Notes under the pieces: model-generated
What the model was told of the DNA's origin: nothing
The model's database searches: none
What the model saw: the letters and a program-made list of their open reading frames with translations, nothing else
Position numbers and translations under genes: made by a program
Assembly (NCBI RefSeq): GCF_004571195.1
Contig: NZ_CP038271.1
Location: 1,602,001 to 1,666,000 of the forward strand
DNA from: Legionella geestiana
GTDB taxonomy: Bacteria; Pseudomonadota; Gammaproteobacteria; Legionellales; Legionellaceae
DNA length: 64,000 nucleotides
Direction of reading: 5' to 3'
Shown: piece after piece, positions 52,734-62,042 of the stretch
How positions within the stretch are numbered: the first letter of the stretch is position 1
Layout of the letters: the number at the start of each line of letters is the position of its first letter

Positions 52734-55714
52734 AAAAATACATACTGGGATTATTGTCCGCACTCATGCCGGTCATGGCAATGGCCGATAATATGTCACT
52801 GGCGCCGCCGCCAACTGACGTTTCCGTCATATTTCTCTCAAACCTCTTTGGCGTAGTTGACGGTGTGCTGCATGGAACCGGCAGCCAGATAATGGGCAAC
52901 ATGTTCATGGTGTTCAACGCCGGTGTGCTGGGGCTTGGCGGTATCGTCATCATGTATACCCTCATTGTTTCCACTATGAATACTGCGCAGGAAGGCCAGA
53001 TGCTCGGACAAAAATGGTCCTCCATCTGGGTGCCGCTGCGCTCAACCGCAGGCCTTGCTCTCCTGATGCCTAAAGCCAGTGGGTACTGCGTGATGCAGAT
53101 TTTTGTCATGTGGGTTGTGGTGCAGGGGGTGGGCGCTGCGGATAAAGTCTGGAATGCTGCTCTTAATTATTTGAACCGCGGAGGCGTCATTATTCAGGGG
53201 CAGGTGAATCCTTCTACCATGCTCTTGTCAGGAAACTCCGCTGTGGCCAAGGGTGCGGCAGGTATTCTCGCCGGACAGGTGTGCATGCTTGGTCTGCAGA
53301 ATCAACTGGCTGCGCAACAAAAAGCTTATAAGGATGCTGCTGAACAGTCATCCGGGCCCTGTTATGGCACCGGCGCCAATCCGACTATCAAAGCCTTCTG
53401 CGATGCCGATGCGCCAAGCGGTTTTTTAAGTTCAGTGAATGCGGTCACCGCACAGAGCAACGCTACTCAGGCGGGCGGCATAAGCCTTGTGCAAAACGGA
53501 ACCAATGCGGTTGCTACTTCGCCCAGTTCGTTCAGTGTTCCCATGCCGAACCTGTCCTCAGGCAGCGATTATGCCTTCCTTAATGGAATTTGCGGAACCA
53601 TTACGTGGAACGCGCTGCCTGACTCACAAACCAGCAGCGTGCAGCAGAACATCCCGTCTCTTACCTCGAGCGACCTCGAAACCGCGCAGATGTCACGTGC
53701 AATCGCCATTCAGCAAATGTACATGGATTTACAGTCTGTAGCGATTTCCATGGTTAATAACTCGCCGCAACTGGCAACAACACCTTCTTCAAGCCCGGTA
53801 CCTGAAGGGCAGCCCCCTTTTGCAAGAACGCAGTTCGGTGTACCGCTCACGGTCAACAATCAGGTGTGCGATCCGACAACCAACCCCTCAGCCTGTATCC
53901 TGTGGGGGGCTGATCAGAACAACTCGACATCCCCTCTGCTGACGGGTACAGAGTTTCAAAACGCACTGGCCGATTATACCGGTATCATGATGCCGACATT
54001 GAATCTTCTGGCGCAGGCAAACGATAACCAGAGTCAGGCCAATGCACGTGCATTTATCGAGAATGCTTCGCTGCAGGGCTGGATTATGGCGGGCAGCTAT
54101 TTCTTCGATTTAGTCAACTTGAATCAGGTGTATTACCAGGGGCAACCTTCAGCGACTAATTTTGATAACTCCAGTCAGCTGACGGATACCTCCTCCGGTC
54201 TGGACAGTAATACCTCCTTTGACGTAGTGGCAAGCCTCAGCAGCCCCTTCTCCTCTCAGGGTTGTTCGCAGCAGTACGCGCCTCTCTGCGCCTGGTTTCA
54301 GGGAAGCAGTACCCGTATTGACCAGATAAACGCGCTTATCAGTGGTGCGATTGGTAATACTCCTGGAATTAACATGCCATCGATTGGGAAGAATAATCCC
54401 GTCACGGTTGGGCCAATGGCGGATACGGTCTATGGCTACATTAACAATGCGTCTGCCTTACAGCTGCCTAACCAGCCAGGTCTCGCGCCCCTTACCTTTT
54501 TGAATCAATTCAGCATTGATGTAGAGGTTAAGGTCACCAAGCTTCAAAAAATGAAGTTTGAATGTGGCCGGGTATGGATTATGTTTTTCTCCTTCTGCCT
54601 TGGTAAGCTGCTTGGAGATATTTTTTACAATATCATTTTCCTGATACTCTACAATACCTTCCTCAATGTAATGATGCAGGTGATTAATACCGTGGTAGTG
54701 GCGTTTATTACAATTCCTCTTGAGGGAATTGCTGCCATGTTTAAATCCGGCCTCGAAATCCTCGATGCTCCAAACGTTAACCCGGTTGTTGCTCTGGCCA
54801 ATATGGGAGCTGCGTTTATCAATTTTGCCAGCAACCTCTGGATTAACCTCATCAGCGTGGCTATTTCGGCCTCAATGATTCCACTCTTTGGGATATTTAT
54901 CTTCCCTCTCATGATGATGGGAATGCCGCTCCTTTTTGCATGGCTTGGCGTCATGTTTAGCGTCGGGTTTCTTACCGCGTATTATATTCCGATGCTTCCC
55001 TACATGATTTTCACCTTTGGGGCATTTGCATGGATGATGGCCGTGATTGAGGCCATGGTTGCGGCACCGATTGTGGCACTCGGCGTTACGCACCCGGAAG
55101 GGCATGAAGCGTTTGGTAAAGGGGAGCAGGCGATGATGCTGCTCATGAACGTGTTCCTGCGTCCTTCGTTAATGATAATCGGGTTTATCGCAGGAATCGC
55201 ACTGACCTATGTCGGTGTGTGGCTGATTAATACTGGATTCGACCACGCCATTGCCTTCATTCAGTCCGGCAGTATCGTGAATCCCCTTGAAAGTGACCAG
55301 GCTACGGCAGGTCGTCAGGCTACAAAAGCGATGTACCAACAGCAACAGCAGTCAACCGCGGTTTCCGGTACGGGAGGCTACAGTGACTGGGCTGGAATTT
55401 ATGCCTACTTCTTCTCTGCACTCATCTATACCAGCATGTACATGACGGTCGTACAAAAGTCGTTTACCCTCATTGCCATGCTGCCGGATAAAGTGCTGCG
55501 CTGGATTGGCGGACAGCCGGAGAGCTATGGTCAGGAAACGCTGCAATGGTCAGAAGAAACCAAAGGTAAAGTGGAAAAAGCGCAAGAGTCTGTCACCCGT
55601 GCACAGGCACAGGTTACCAAGACCGCTTCAGGAGGTATCCAGAAGATCCTTGGCAAATCCGACGGTGCTTCAGGCAAAGGGGGAGGCAGTGTCGGCGGTG
55701 GAGAAGAGTCTTAA
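52730..55714 (+). CDS. dotA: Dot/Icm polytopic inner-membrane protein DotA
   Basis: 994-residue polytopic membrane protein essential for type IVB secretion; L. pneumophila DotA (about 1048 residues) is slightly longer. A signal sequence (KKYILGLLSALMPVMAMA) and two helices precede a large Ser/Asn-rich periplasmic domain (about 170-590). Then come five or more helices (about 615-890) and a cytoplasmic coiled, basic tail with a Gly-rich end. I start at 52730, since the upstream extension lies inside icmV. The variable periplasmic loop is where DotA sequences differ between species. Confidence 0.97.
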   Translation: MKKYILGLLSALMPVMAMADNMSLAPPPTDVSVIFLSNLFGVVDGVLHGTGSQIMGNMFMVFNAGVLGLGGIVIMYTLIVSTMNTAQEGQMLGQKWSSIWVPLRSTAGLALLMPKASGYCVMQIFVMWVVVQGVGAADKVWNAALNYLNRGGVIIQGQVNPSTMLLSGNSAVAKGAAGILAGQVCMLGLQNQLAAQQKAYKDAAEQSSGPCYGTGANPTIKAFCDADAPSGFLSSVNAVTAQSNATQAGGISLVQNGTNAVATSPSSFSVPMPNLSSGSDYAFLNGICGTITWNALPDSQTSSVQQNIPSLTSSDLETAQMSRAIAIQQMYMDLQSVAISMVNNSPQLATTPSSSPVPEGQPPFARTQFGVPLTVNNQVCDPTTNPSACILWGADQNNSTSPLLTGTEFQNALADYTGIMMPTLNLLAQANDNQSQANARAFIENASLQGWIMAGSYFFDLVNLNQVYYQGQPSATNFDNSSQLTDTSSGLDSNTSFDVVASLSSPFSSQGCSQQYAPLCAWFQGSSTRIDQINALISGAIGNTPGINMPSIGKNNPVTVGPMADTVYGYINNASALQLPNQPGLAPLTFLNQFSIDVEVKVTKLQKMKFECGRVWIMFFSFCLGKLLGDIFYNIIFLILYNTFLNVMMQVINTVVVAFITIPLEGIAAMFKSGLEILDAPNVNPVVALANMGAAFINFASNLWINLISVAISASMIPLFGIFIFPLMMMGMPLLFAWLGVMFSVGFLTAYYIPMLPYMIFTFGAFAWMMAVIEAMVAAPIVALGVTHPEGHEAFGKGEQAMMLLMNVFLRPSLMIIGFIAGIALTYVGVWLINTGFDHAIAFIQSGSIVNPLESDQATAGRQATKAMYQQQQQSTAVSGTGGYSDWAGIYAYFFSALIYTSMYMTVVQKSFTLIAMLPDKVLRWIGGQPESYGQETLQWSEETKGKVEKAQESVTRAQAQVTKTASGGIQKILGKSDGASGKGGGSVGGGEES

Positions 55715-55890
55715 GTGGGAGAGTACCGGTTATCGTGCATGGCACATGCGCCATGCATGTGTACTTAGTGAGAGTCCTCAGTGCATGATGTGAAGCGAAA
55801 ACATGAAGTTTTGACGGGTTGTGCATTAAAGCGCACAATGACACCCTGCATCGCATTTGCAGCATCTTGTAATGAGGATGTGCCTGAGCC
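55715..55890. other. dotA 3' flank with small hairpins
   Basis: No gene. CATGGC (55738-55743) pairs with GCCATG (55750-55755), and TTGTGC with GCACAA surrounds 55825. Neither is followed by a T run on the dotA strand, so they are weak terminator candidates. The dispersed repeat begins immediately after. Confidence 0.5.
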
Positions 55891-56136
55891 CTGTGTACGG
55901 GACATTTTTTCCGCGCCGGGGGATTCACGTGTATTTTTGTACCGTGAGCAGGCTGAATCGTTCCATGCGCTGGCTCCGTGCCACATCCCGAATGGGTCCC
56001 CGCCTGCGCGGGGAAGACAGTGTGGGAGAGATTTTGGCCTCTGCACACACCCCGAATCCTGTCATTCCCGCGCAGGCAGGAACCCATCCATGTGGCGGCA
56101 CGGGGCTAACTCCAGCATGAGATCTGAGAAGACAAC
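55891..56136 (+). repeat. dispersed intergenic repeat, copy 2 (copy 1 at 8530-8777)
   Basis: Nearly identical to copy 1, including the long CCCGCCTGCGCGGG hairpin core. Here it fills the gap between convergent dotA and dotB. Just outside, CCTGTGTACGGGACA (from 55890) and, in inverted orientation, TGTCCGTACGCAGG (56142-56155) form imperfect terminal inverted repeats, suggesting the element ends near 55882 and 56164, at the dotB stop. Confidence 0.88.
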
Positions 56137-56163
56137 AATTTTGTCCGTACGCAGGCCTGAGCC

Positions 56164-57300
56164 TTAAAACCCGTGTTGAGAATAGTCTTTTGTGCCTGCG
56201 GTTATCAGCTTGTAGACACGTTCACTGATAATACCCTGTTCAAACTTCGCCTTGGCGTCCACCGTCATTAACTGACCGCGTTCACGAACGAGTCGTCGGG
56301 TAACAGCGGTTACTTCGTTCGGATCAGACTCCAGCAGGATGTCGCGCGTTGCTTCGTCAAACACCAGATATTCCCGCAGCGCCACCCGTTTTTCATCCAC
56401 GGTCGGCACCAGTTTTTGCCAGATACAGAGGCGAATGGTTTCGAGAATATCAATAGTGCGCCCAAGGCGCTCTTCACCGGCAAAGGAGGTTACGAGGCGG
56501 CGCATGGTTTCGGCCACACCCGACGTGTGCAGGGTTGTATAGACCGGGTGACCGGTTAACGCGGCCTCAAGGGCGGCACTGATGGTTTCCGCGTCACGGC
56601 ACTCTCCCACCATGATGAGCCGCGGCTTGCGCCGAAGGGCGTTACGCACACCATCAGCGAAATTTGGCAGATGACGGGGAATTTCTGACTGGCTGACCAC
56701 GGAAGATGCAGCTTCAATTTCATCGTAAACAAATTCAATGGGCGCTTCGTAGGTTAATACCTTGCGGTTAGACTCATCCGCTTCGATGAGGCTTCGAATA
56801 ATGGATGCCAGCAGGGTTGATTTTCCTGAACCGGTGGCGCCAGTAATAAATACGATGCCTTCCTGTGGGGCTATGGCTTCGAGTATGTTCTCAGGCAACC
56901 CCATGGATTCAAGTTTTGGCGGAGTAGTCGGGATGGTACGCAGCGTTATCTGGATAGCATCATGTCCCTCAACAAGGCATGCAGTACCATTCACCCGGTA
57001 GCGGTAACGCAGACCACGGTTTGGACGAAATTCAAAATGCGTATCAATGTCCTTACCGGATAAAAGTTGCGTTGTAGCATTAGGGCCGTAAATGTTGTTG
57101 ATAAGGTCGCCCACTTCCGTATTCGAAAGGCGCCGGTTAGTCAGACGCAAAAGCCGTCCATACACCTCAGCATAGATGGGTTCGCCTGTCTGGATGGTGA
57201 TGTCAGACGCGTTCAGGCTCTCGGCATGCTCCAGCATTTTCTCCATGAAAAGCGGGGTAAACCGTGATGGCTCATCCGGCATGAAGTTCAGGTTGTTCAT
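56164..57300 (-). CDS. dotB: Dot/Icm secretion ATPase DotB
   Basis: 378-residue PilT/VirB11-type hexameric ATPase that docks on the Dot/Icm inner-membrane complex to drive assembly and transport. Walker A GATGSGKST has Lys160, and the Asp box (TLRTIPT), Walker B-like LIMVGECRDAETI and His box (HPVYTTLHTSG) follow in order. The gene is the last in the dotD-dotC-dotB operon; its start overlaps the dotC stop by ATGA. Confidence 0.97.
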   Translation of the reverse strand: MNNLNFMPDEPSRFTPLFMEKMLEHAESLNASDITIQTGEPIYAEVYGRLLRLTNRRLSNTEVGDLINNIYGPNATTQLLSGKDIDTHFEFRPNRGLRYRYRVNGTACLVEGHDAIQITLRTIPTTPPKLESMGLPENILEAIAPQEGIVFITGATGSGKSTLLASIIRSLIEADESNRKVLTYEAPIEFVYDEIEAASSVVSQSEIPRHLPNFADGVRNALRRKPRLIMVGECRDAETISAALEAALTGHPVYTTLHTSGVAETMRRLVTSFAGEERLGRTIDILETIRLCIWQKLVPTVDEKRVALREYLVFDEATRDILLESDPNEVTAVTRRLVRERGQLMTVDAKAKFEQGIISERVYKLITAGTKDYSQHGF

Positions 57301-58238
57301 GGCATCCCCCGGTCATTAATGGGTGCAATCACGGGTTGCCAGGCTTTGCTGGTGATGTTGATTTCCGCACCGCGCGCGACTTTTTCCATGTTGCGATACT
57401 GAGCAAGGGTATTTTCCTCTCGGGCAACGGCGGCGCGCCACTCTTCGCTGTTGACATTCAGTGCCGGCAGAGCAGTGATGCGCAGTACACGGTCATCGAT
57501 ATGAATTTCATTCGCATCCCCGGTAACGCCGAGGTCTGTGTGCGATACAAACGGTGCCGAGACCATGTTCATGGCCAGCAGCTTTCGATAAAGAATCATG
57601 CCTGCAAAGTCTTCCTTGATGCGTGCAACGCTTTCCTCAAGAATGGTGTTGGCCTGTTCAATGCCGTTTTTCCAGCCTTTTTCGATGTAATGGCACCACA
57701 ATTGTCGTTCGGCACGGGTTTTCGGGAGCAGGGTAACATTGGGGTACTCAGGCTTTTTATAGTCCATCCAGAGGTATTGGCGCCAGTTTGGCGGGGTCGT
57801 GACAAAACGAGCCTGCTTTGAGACTTTATAGGTTCTGTCGGAGACGCGGATGGTCTGGGTATCAGCAAGGTTCAGCGTGTTACGGCCTTCCAGAAGCACC
57901 GGTGGCAGCACATTATGTTCAAGCACGAGAGCGTTAAAGTCAAAAATGGTGTCCAGACGGCGCGCCTGCTTGTTAAGCTGCTCGTCAATTTCCTTGGCGC
58001 GCGCGGCAAGAGCTGCCTGCGCACCAAGACTCAGGGCGGTTTCACGCAAAGCCATTTCACGAATTTTGCTCATTTGCTGTGAGGTACGTGAGCGCGTGCG
58101 CGCGGTTCCACCGGTATCGGCCATTGACTGAAGGCCGGCCAGTGAGCCGGTATCTCCGGTTCGCTGTGGCGTGCGGGGGGCGCAGCCGCCGAGCACCAGA
58201 GCGGCGGTCACAAGAAGACTAGGAATAAATTTTCGCAT
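57297..58238 (-). CDS. dotC: Dot/Icm outer-membrane lipoprotein DotC
   Basis: 313-residue lipoprotein that with DotD targets DotH to the outer membrane core complex. I start at 58238, which gives a proper signal and lipobox (RKFIPSLLVTAALVLGGC, Cys19); the longer frame lies inside dotD. The body has LNLADTQTIRVSDRTYKV, TTPPNWRQYLWMDY and WCHYIEKGWKNGIEQAN. It overlaps dotD by 20 bases and dotB by ATGA. Confidence 0.96.
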   Translation of the reverse strand: MRKFIPSLLVTAALVLGGCAPRTPQRTGDTGSLAGLQSMADTGGTARTRSRTSQQMSKIREMALRETALSLGAQAALAARAKEIDEQLNKQARRLDTIFDFNALVLEHNVLPPVLLEGRNTLNLADTQTIRVSDRTYKVSKQARFVTTPPNWRQYLWMDYKKPEYPNVTLLPKTRAERQLWCHYIEKGWKNGIEQANTILEESVARIKEDFAGMILYRKLLAMNMVSAPFVSHTDLGVTGDANEIHIDDRVLRITALPALNVNSEEWRAAVAREENTLAQYRNMEKVARGAEINITSKAWQPVIAPINDRGMP

Positions 58239-58704
58239 AGCGCAATTCAACAACCTGACTGTTGGGATAGACATGGATACTGGCCTTGCTGCCAGCCTGA
58301 TAGTCGATATCACGAAGGATTTCAGCAAGACTTTTGTCTTCAGCGGTAATGCTCACCAGTACGGGAATCGCGGGCTCTCGTCCAAGCACCCGCAGGCGAA
58401 AATGTGCGGCCTTCGCCACGCGCTCGGTAACTTCCTGCACCGGCCCCGCCCAGTCGACGGAAGCGCGTGCCTGGAGGTCATAGGCATTGGGGATGCTCAG
58501 GGTATTATCGTGTGCTGGCGGGGTAATAACTTTCTCCACCCGTGCCATGGCATACATGGATTCACTGACAGAATTAGCCGCTTCAGCAATTTTGATGGAC
58601 GCATCATCAGCCGGCGCATTCACTGGCGGCTTTTTAAACGTAGTGGTGGCGCATCCGGCCAGCAGGGCGGCAACTGCGACAAACAGGATGAATCTCTTCT
58701 TCAT
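58219..58704 (-). CDS. dotD: Dot/Icm outer-membrane lipoprotein DotD
   Basis: 161-residue lipoprotein, length as in L. pneumophila. The start at 58704 gives KKRFILFVAVAALLAGC with lipidated Cys18; the frame is open upstream without a start signal. The C-terminal half resembles secretin N-domains (VDWAGPVQEVTERVAKAA, ASIHVYPNSQVVELRYAKIY), as known for DotD. It is the first gene of the dotDCB operon and has a good promoter. Confidence 0.96.
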   Translation of the reverse strand: MKKRFILFVAVAALLAGCATTTFKKPPVNAPADDASIKIAEAANSVSESMYAMARVEKVITPPAHDNTLSIPNAYDLQARASVDWAGPVQEVTERVAKAAHFRLRVLGREPAIPVLVSITAEDKSLAEILRDIDYQAGSKASIHVYPNSQVVELRYAKIYS

Positions 58705-58738
58705 TAGGGCTTGATTGGATTGGATAGAGTCTCCGTTG

Positions 58739-58767
58739 ATTGAAACAGTAGACTTACTGCTTGTCAA
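58739..58767 (-). promoter_or_regulatory. sigma70-like promoter of dotDCB
   Basis: On the minus strand a consensus TTGACA (58767-58762), a 17-base spacer and TTCAAT (58744-58739; four of six consensus bases) lie 35 bases upstream of dotD. No GTAAA or paired TTAAT repeat is seen nearby. Confidence 0.6.
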
Positions 58768-58811
58768 GAAGATTCGCGCCATCCGGCTGATTCGCGTATG
58801 AAGGATTTGGT

Positions 58812-59357
58812 TCAACGCGACCATATCCACAGCGCATAGTGCGAAAGTCCCGCCCGACCTTCTCGAAGCACCTGAAACGCCGCAGGGGGACTGAGGGGAG
58901 CCGCGGCTTCAACATACAGGACGCCCTCAGCTGTCAGCAGGCGGTTCTTTTCAATATGTGCAAGGCAGCTTTCAAGAAGACCTGCATGATAGGGGGGGTC
59001 GAGAAAGATAATATCAAAGGCGGTGCTGGCCTCAGCAAGATATATGCAGGTATCGGTTTTAATTATCTGCAGCTCAGGACGCTTAAGTGTCTCGGCAACG
59101 CGCTGCAGGCTGGCGTGCGCCTTTGCGTCTTTTTCGAGCATGACAACGGCGTTTGCGCCGCGTGAGAGTGCTTCAAAACCGAGCGCGCCGCTGCCGGCAA
59201 AGGCATCAAGGCAACGCGCTTCATGCATGCGCGGCATCAGCCAGTTGAAGAGGGTTTCACGTACTCGGTCCGTGGTCGGGCGTAGACCCGGGCAGTCCGG
59301 CACCGGGATTTTCCGACCGCGAAACCGCCCGCCAATGATGCGAATACCAGGCTTCAA
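58812..59357 (-). CDS. rsmD: 16S rRNA (guanine966-N2)-methyltransferase RsmD
   Basis: 181-residue SAM-dependent methyltransferase acting on 16S rRNA G966. IRIIGGRFRGRKI, GLRPTTDRVRETLFNWL, LDAFAGSGALGFEALSRGA and the catalytic FLDPPYH are diagnostic. Its start overlaps the upstream M16 gene stop by ATGA. The group is divergent from ftsY, a variation on the common rsmD-ftsY-ftsE-ftsX arrangement. Confidence 0.95.
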   Translation of the reverse strand: MKPGIRIIGGRFRGRKIPVPDCPGLRPTTDRVRETLFNWLMPRMHEARCLDAFAGSGALGFEALSRGANAVVMLEKDAKAHASLQRVAETLKRPELQIIKTDTCIYLAEASTAFDIIFLDPPYHAGLLESCLAHIEKNRLLTAEGVLYVEAAAPLSPPAAFQVLREGRAGLSHYALWIWSR

Positions 59358-60661
59358 ACCATTTTCCCTACTGATACGGTTAACATCTGACCGGGTTTAA
59401 TATGCTTCTGAAACGCCGTTCGTATGGCATCGGCATTGACCGCGTTGATGCGCGCCAGGTACGTGTCGAGATACTCTTCAGGCAGGTTATAGAATGCGAT
59501 TTTTAACAACAGCTCGGCAATGTTGCGGTTACCGGAGAGCGAGAGCGGGAAGCTGCCCTGTAAAAACTGCTTCGCCGCGGCAAGCTCTGCGTCTGTTGGT
59601 CCTTTCGCGACGAAGTCCTTAAGGGTATCGCGTGTCAGCGCGAGTGCCTCTGCAGCACTTGCCGTTTTAGTCGATAGACCAATCAAAAACGGGCCACCGG
59701 CCGGCATGGGGGCAAACTGGCTGGACACACCATAAGTAAGACCACGGCGATCGCGCACCTCAAGGCTGAGTCTCGACACAAGAGTTCCACCCCCCAGAAT
59801 GTAATTGCCGACTGTAAGGGGAAAATAGTCTGGAGAATGATGGTCAATGCTGACTTCGCCAAGGCGAAGCACCGTTTGGCTGGACGGAAACGGGACCGCT
59901 GCATTCTCCGCAGTTGTAAGCGGGGACGCTTTGGAAATGACTGGCGCCGGTGCGCCTTTTGGCAGGTCGCGGGTGATGGCGTCTGCAAGCGCGTGCGCTT
60001 TTTGAGAATCAATATCTCCAACCAGCACCATGACGGTGTTACGTCCGGTAAAATACGTTTTGTAAAACGTTCGTACGTCATCACGCTTTATGGCATTGAC
60101 GCTTTCAATGGTACCGGTGACGGCATGCGCATACGGATGCGTCCCATAGAGTTTTGCAAAAAACGTGTTGCTGGCCACGTTGTCGGGGGATTCATTGCCT
60201 TCATGAATCGCCATTTTCTGCAATTCTTTCTCACGCAGAACAGCCTCATTATCGAAATCAGGATGAGCCAGCATATCGGCAAACACACCGGTCGCCTCAC
60301 TCAGGGCTTCGGGTTCGGTGAGGGTGCGAAGACTCAGAGCCAGCATGGTACGGCTTGTCTGAGCGCGAAACTGTGCGCCGGTGTTTTCAAGCCGCTCGGC
60401 AATCTGTGTTGCATCCTGCCCGCGGCTGCCTTTGTCGATAAGGCTTGCTGTCAGCATGCTGAGGCCTGGATGTTTGTCATCCCAAGCGCTTCCTGCGGCC
60501 AGTGCCACATTGATATCGAGCATCGGCACTTCGTGTGCGGGATAGAAGACCACACGAACCCCGCTGGTGGTCACCCAGCGTTCGGTACCAGGCAGTATGG
60601 CCTTTGCTGCGCAGGCAAAGCTTGCAAGGCAGAGGGGGAGGGCAAGCAGGGAAGTTTTCAT
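59354..60661 (-). CDS. M16 family peptidase-like subunit lacking the zinc motif
   Basis: 435-residue periplasmic protein (signal KTSLLALPLCLASFACA) of the M16 insulinase/pitrilysin fold. The region where HxxEH should lie reads HPGLSMLTASLIDKG, so it is the non-catalytic partner. The C-terminal half keeps the substrate-binding RRGLTYGVSS segment. The ATG at 60661 overlaps the stop of the catalytic subunit (TGATG; a GTG one codon earlier is possible). The two should form a heterodimer like mitochondrial processing peptidase. Confidence 0.92.
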   Translation of the reverse strand: MKTSLLALPLCLASFACAAKAILPGTERWVTTSGVRVVFYPAHEVPMLDINVALAAGSAWDDKHPGLSMLTASLIDKGSRGQDATQIAERLENTGAQFRAQTSRTMLALSLRTLTEPEALSEATGVFADMLAHPDFDNEAVLREKELQKMAIHEGNESPDNVASNTFFAKLYGTHPYAHAVTGTIESVNAIKRDDVRTFYKTYFTGRNTVMVLVGDIDSQKAHALADAITRDLPKGAPAPVISKASPLTTAENAAVPFPSSQTVLRLGEVSIDHHSPDYFPLTVGNYILGGGTLVSRLSLEVRDRRGLTYGVSSQFAPMPAGGPFLIGLSTKTASAAEALALTRDTLKDFVAKGPTDAELAAAKQFLQGSFPLSLSGNRNIAELLLKIAFYNLPEEYLDTYLARINAVNADAIRTAFQKHIKPGQMLTVSVGKMV

Positions 60662-61983
60662 CACGAGGCCCCGTTTTGTGGTTCAGGAAAAAGTTCGGCT
60701 TCTGTCAGCGATTGCGCGCGGAAATACCGTCTGGCAACGTCCTGGATATTCTCAGGCGTCACGGCACGGATACGTTTGACATAGTCCGCGCCTGTTTTTT
60801 GGCCAAGCCCGACCGTTTCAAGCAGTCCGATTTCCATTGCCTGACCAAACAGCGAATCTTTCTCAAAGGTTTTTTGCGCAATTATCTGGTTTTTGACCCG
60901 CTGGAGCTCTTTTTCGGAAACCTTTTCGGTTTTCAGCGCATCAAGGGATTTCTGCAGCGCGCTGGCAAGCTCTCTTGAGGTATGGCCTGCTGCGGGAGTG
61001 CCAAAAACGATAAACTGCGTCGTGTAGCGCGCATACAGGTTATACCAGGCACTGGCAGATGCGGCGATGCGCTCCCTGCGTACAAGTTCACGCTGAAAAC
61101 GCGCGCTTTCGCCGCCATCAAGAATACCGGCGATGACTTCCAGCGCATACGCATCTTCAGGATTTTTGGCCGTGGTGACGCCCGGGACGGAATAGCCGAG
61201 CATGACCATTGGCAGCTGCGCCGGTGCGCTGATTTGCACGGTCTTTTTACCGAGCGCCGGCGGCTCCATAACAGTTTTGCGTTCTGGCAGCGAAGAGGGC
61301 TTCAGGTCGCCAAAATATTTTTGCGCAAGCGCTTTCACGTTTTGCGGATTTACATCGCCAACCACCACCAGTGTCGCGTTATTGGGCGCGTAATAACGGG
61401 CGTACCAGGTACGGGCATCCTCAACGCGCATGTGCTCAAGATCGCTCATCCAGCCAATAACCGGGCTGTGGTAAGGTGCTGAGAGATGGGCTGCGGCCAT
61501 AAAGCGTTCAAAGGCGAGTGCTTTGGGATTGTCATCGGTGCGCATGCGCCGCTCTTCCTGGATAACGCGGATTTCCCGCGAGAATTCCTGAGGGTCAAGC
61601 AGCAGGTTTTTCATCCTGTCGGCTTCAAGCTCCAGCATCAGGGGGAGATTTTTAGCCGCAATTTTTTCGTAATACGCGGTGTAATCATTGTTGGTGAACG
61701 CGTTTTCTTCACCGCCAATGGAGGCGACAGTTTTTGAAAAGACACCGAGAGGGTAGCGTTTGGTGCCCTTGAACATCAGGTGCTCAAGCGCGTGAGAGAC
61801 TCCGGTGATGCCGGCTGGCTCATCGGCGGAACCCACGTTATACCATATCATGGAAACGGCCACCGGCGCGCGATGGTCTTCTTTTACGATAACGCGAAGC
61901 CCGTTATCCAGCTTAAACTGCTCAACGGCGGCAAGAGCGCTGCCTGCACAGAGTGCGAGCAAAAATGGCAGAAGTTTAGGCAT
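60661..61983 (-). CDS. M16 family zinc metallopeptidase, catalytic subunit
   Basis: 440-residue periplasmic protease; the start at 61983 gives a clear signal (PKLLPFLLALCAGSALA). The inverted zinc motif HALEH (His64, Glu67, His68) is intact, and the distal ligand region LPLMLELEADRM follows. It is the first gene of the M16-M16-rsmD operon and is divergent from ftsY across 59 bases. Substrates unknown; likely envelope protein turnover. Confidence 0.93.
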   Translation of the reverse strand: MPKLLPFLLALCAGSALAAVEQFKLDNGLRVIVKEDHRAPVAVSMIWYNVGSADEPAGITGVSHALEHLMFKGTKRYPLGVFSKTVASIGGEENAFTNNDYTAYYEKIAAKNLPLMLELEADRMKNLLLDPQEFSREIRVIQEERRMRTDDNPKALAFERFMAAAHLSAPYHSPVIGWMSDLEHMRVEDARTWYARYYAPNNATLVVVGDVNPQNVKALAQKYFGDLKPSSLPERKTVMEPPALGKKTVQISAPAQLPMVMLGYSVPGVTTAKNPEDAYALEVIAGILDGGESARFQRELVRRERIAASASAWYNLYARYTTQFIVFGTPAAGHTSRELASALQKSLDALKTEKVSEKELQRVKNQIIAQKTFEKDSLFGQAMEIGLLETVGLGQKTGADYVKRIRAVTPENIQDVARRYFRAQSLTEAELFPEPQNGAS

Positions 61984-62042
61984 GCTAACCCTGTGTTGAA
62001 AAAGGTGATAGAATTCCACATTTAACTATCGTTGTACACCCC

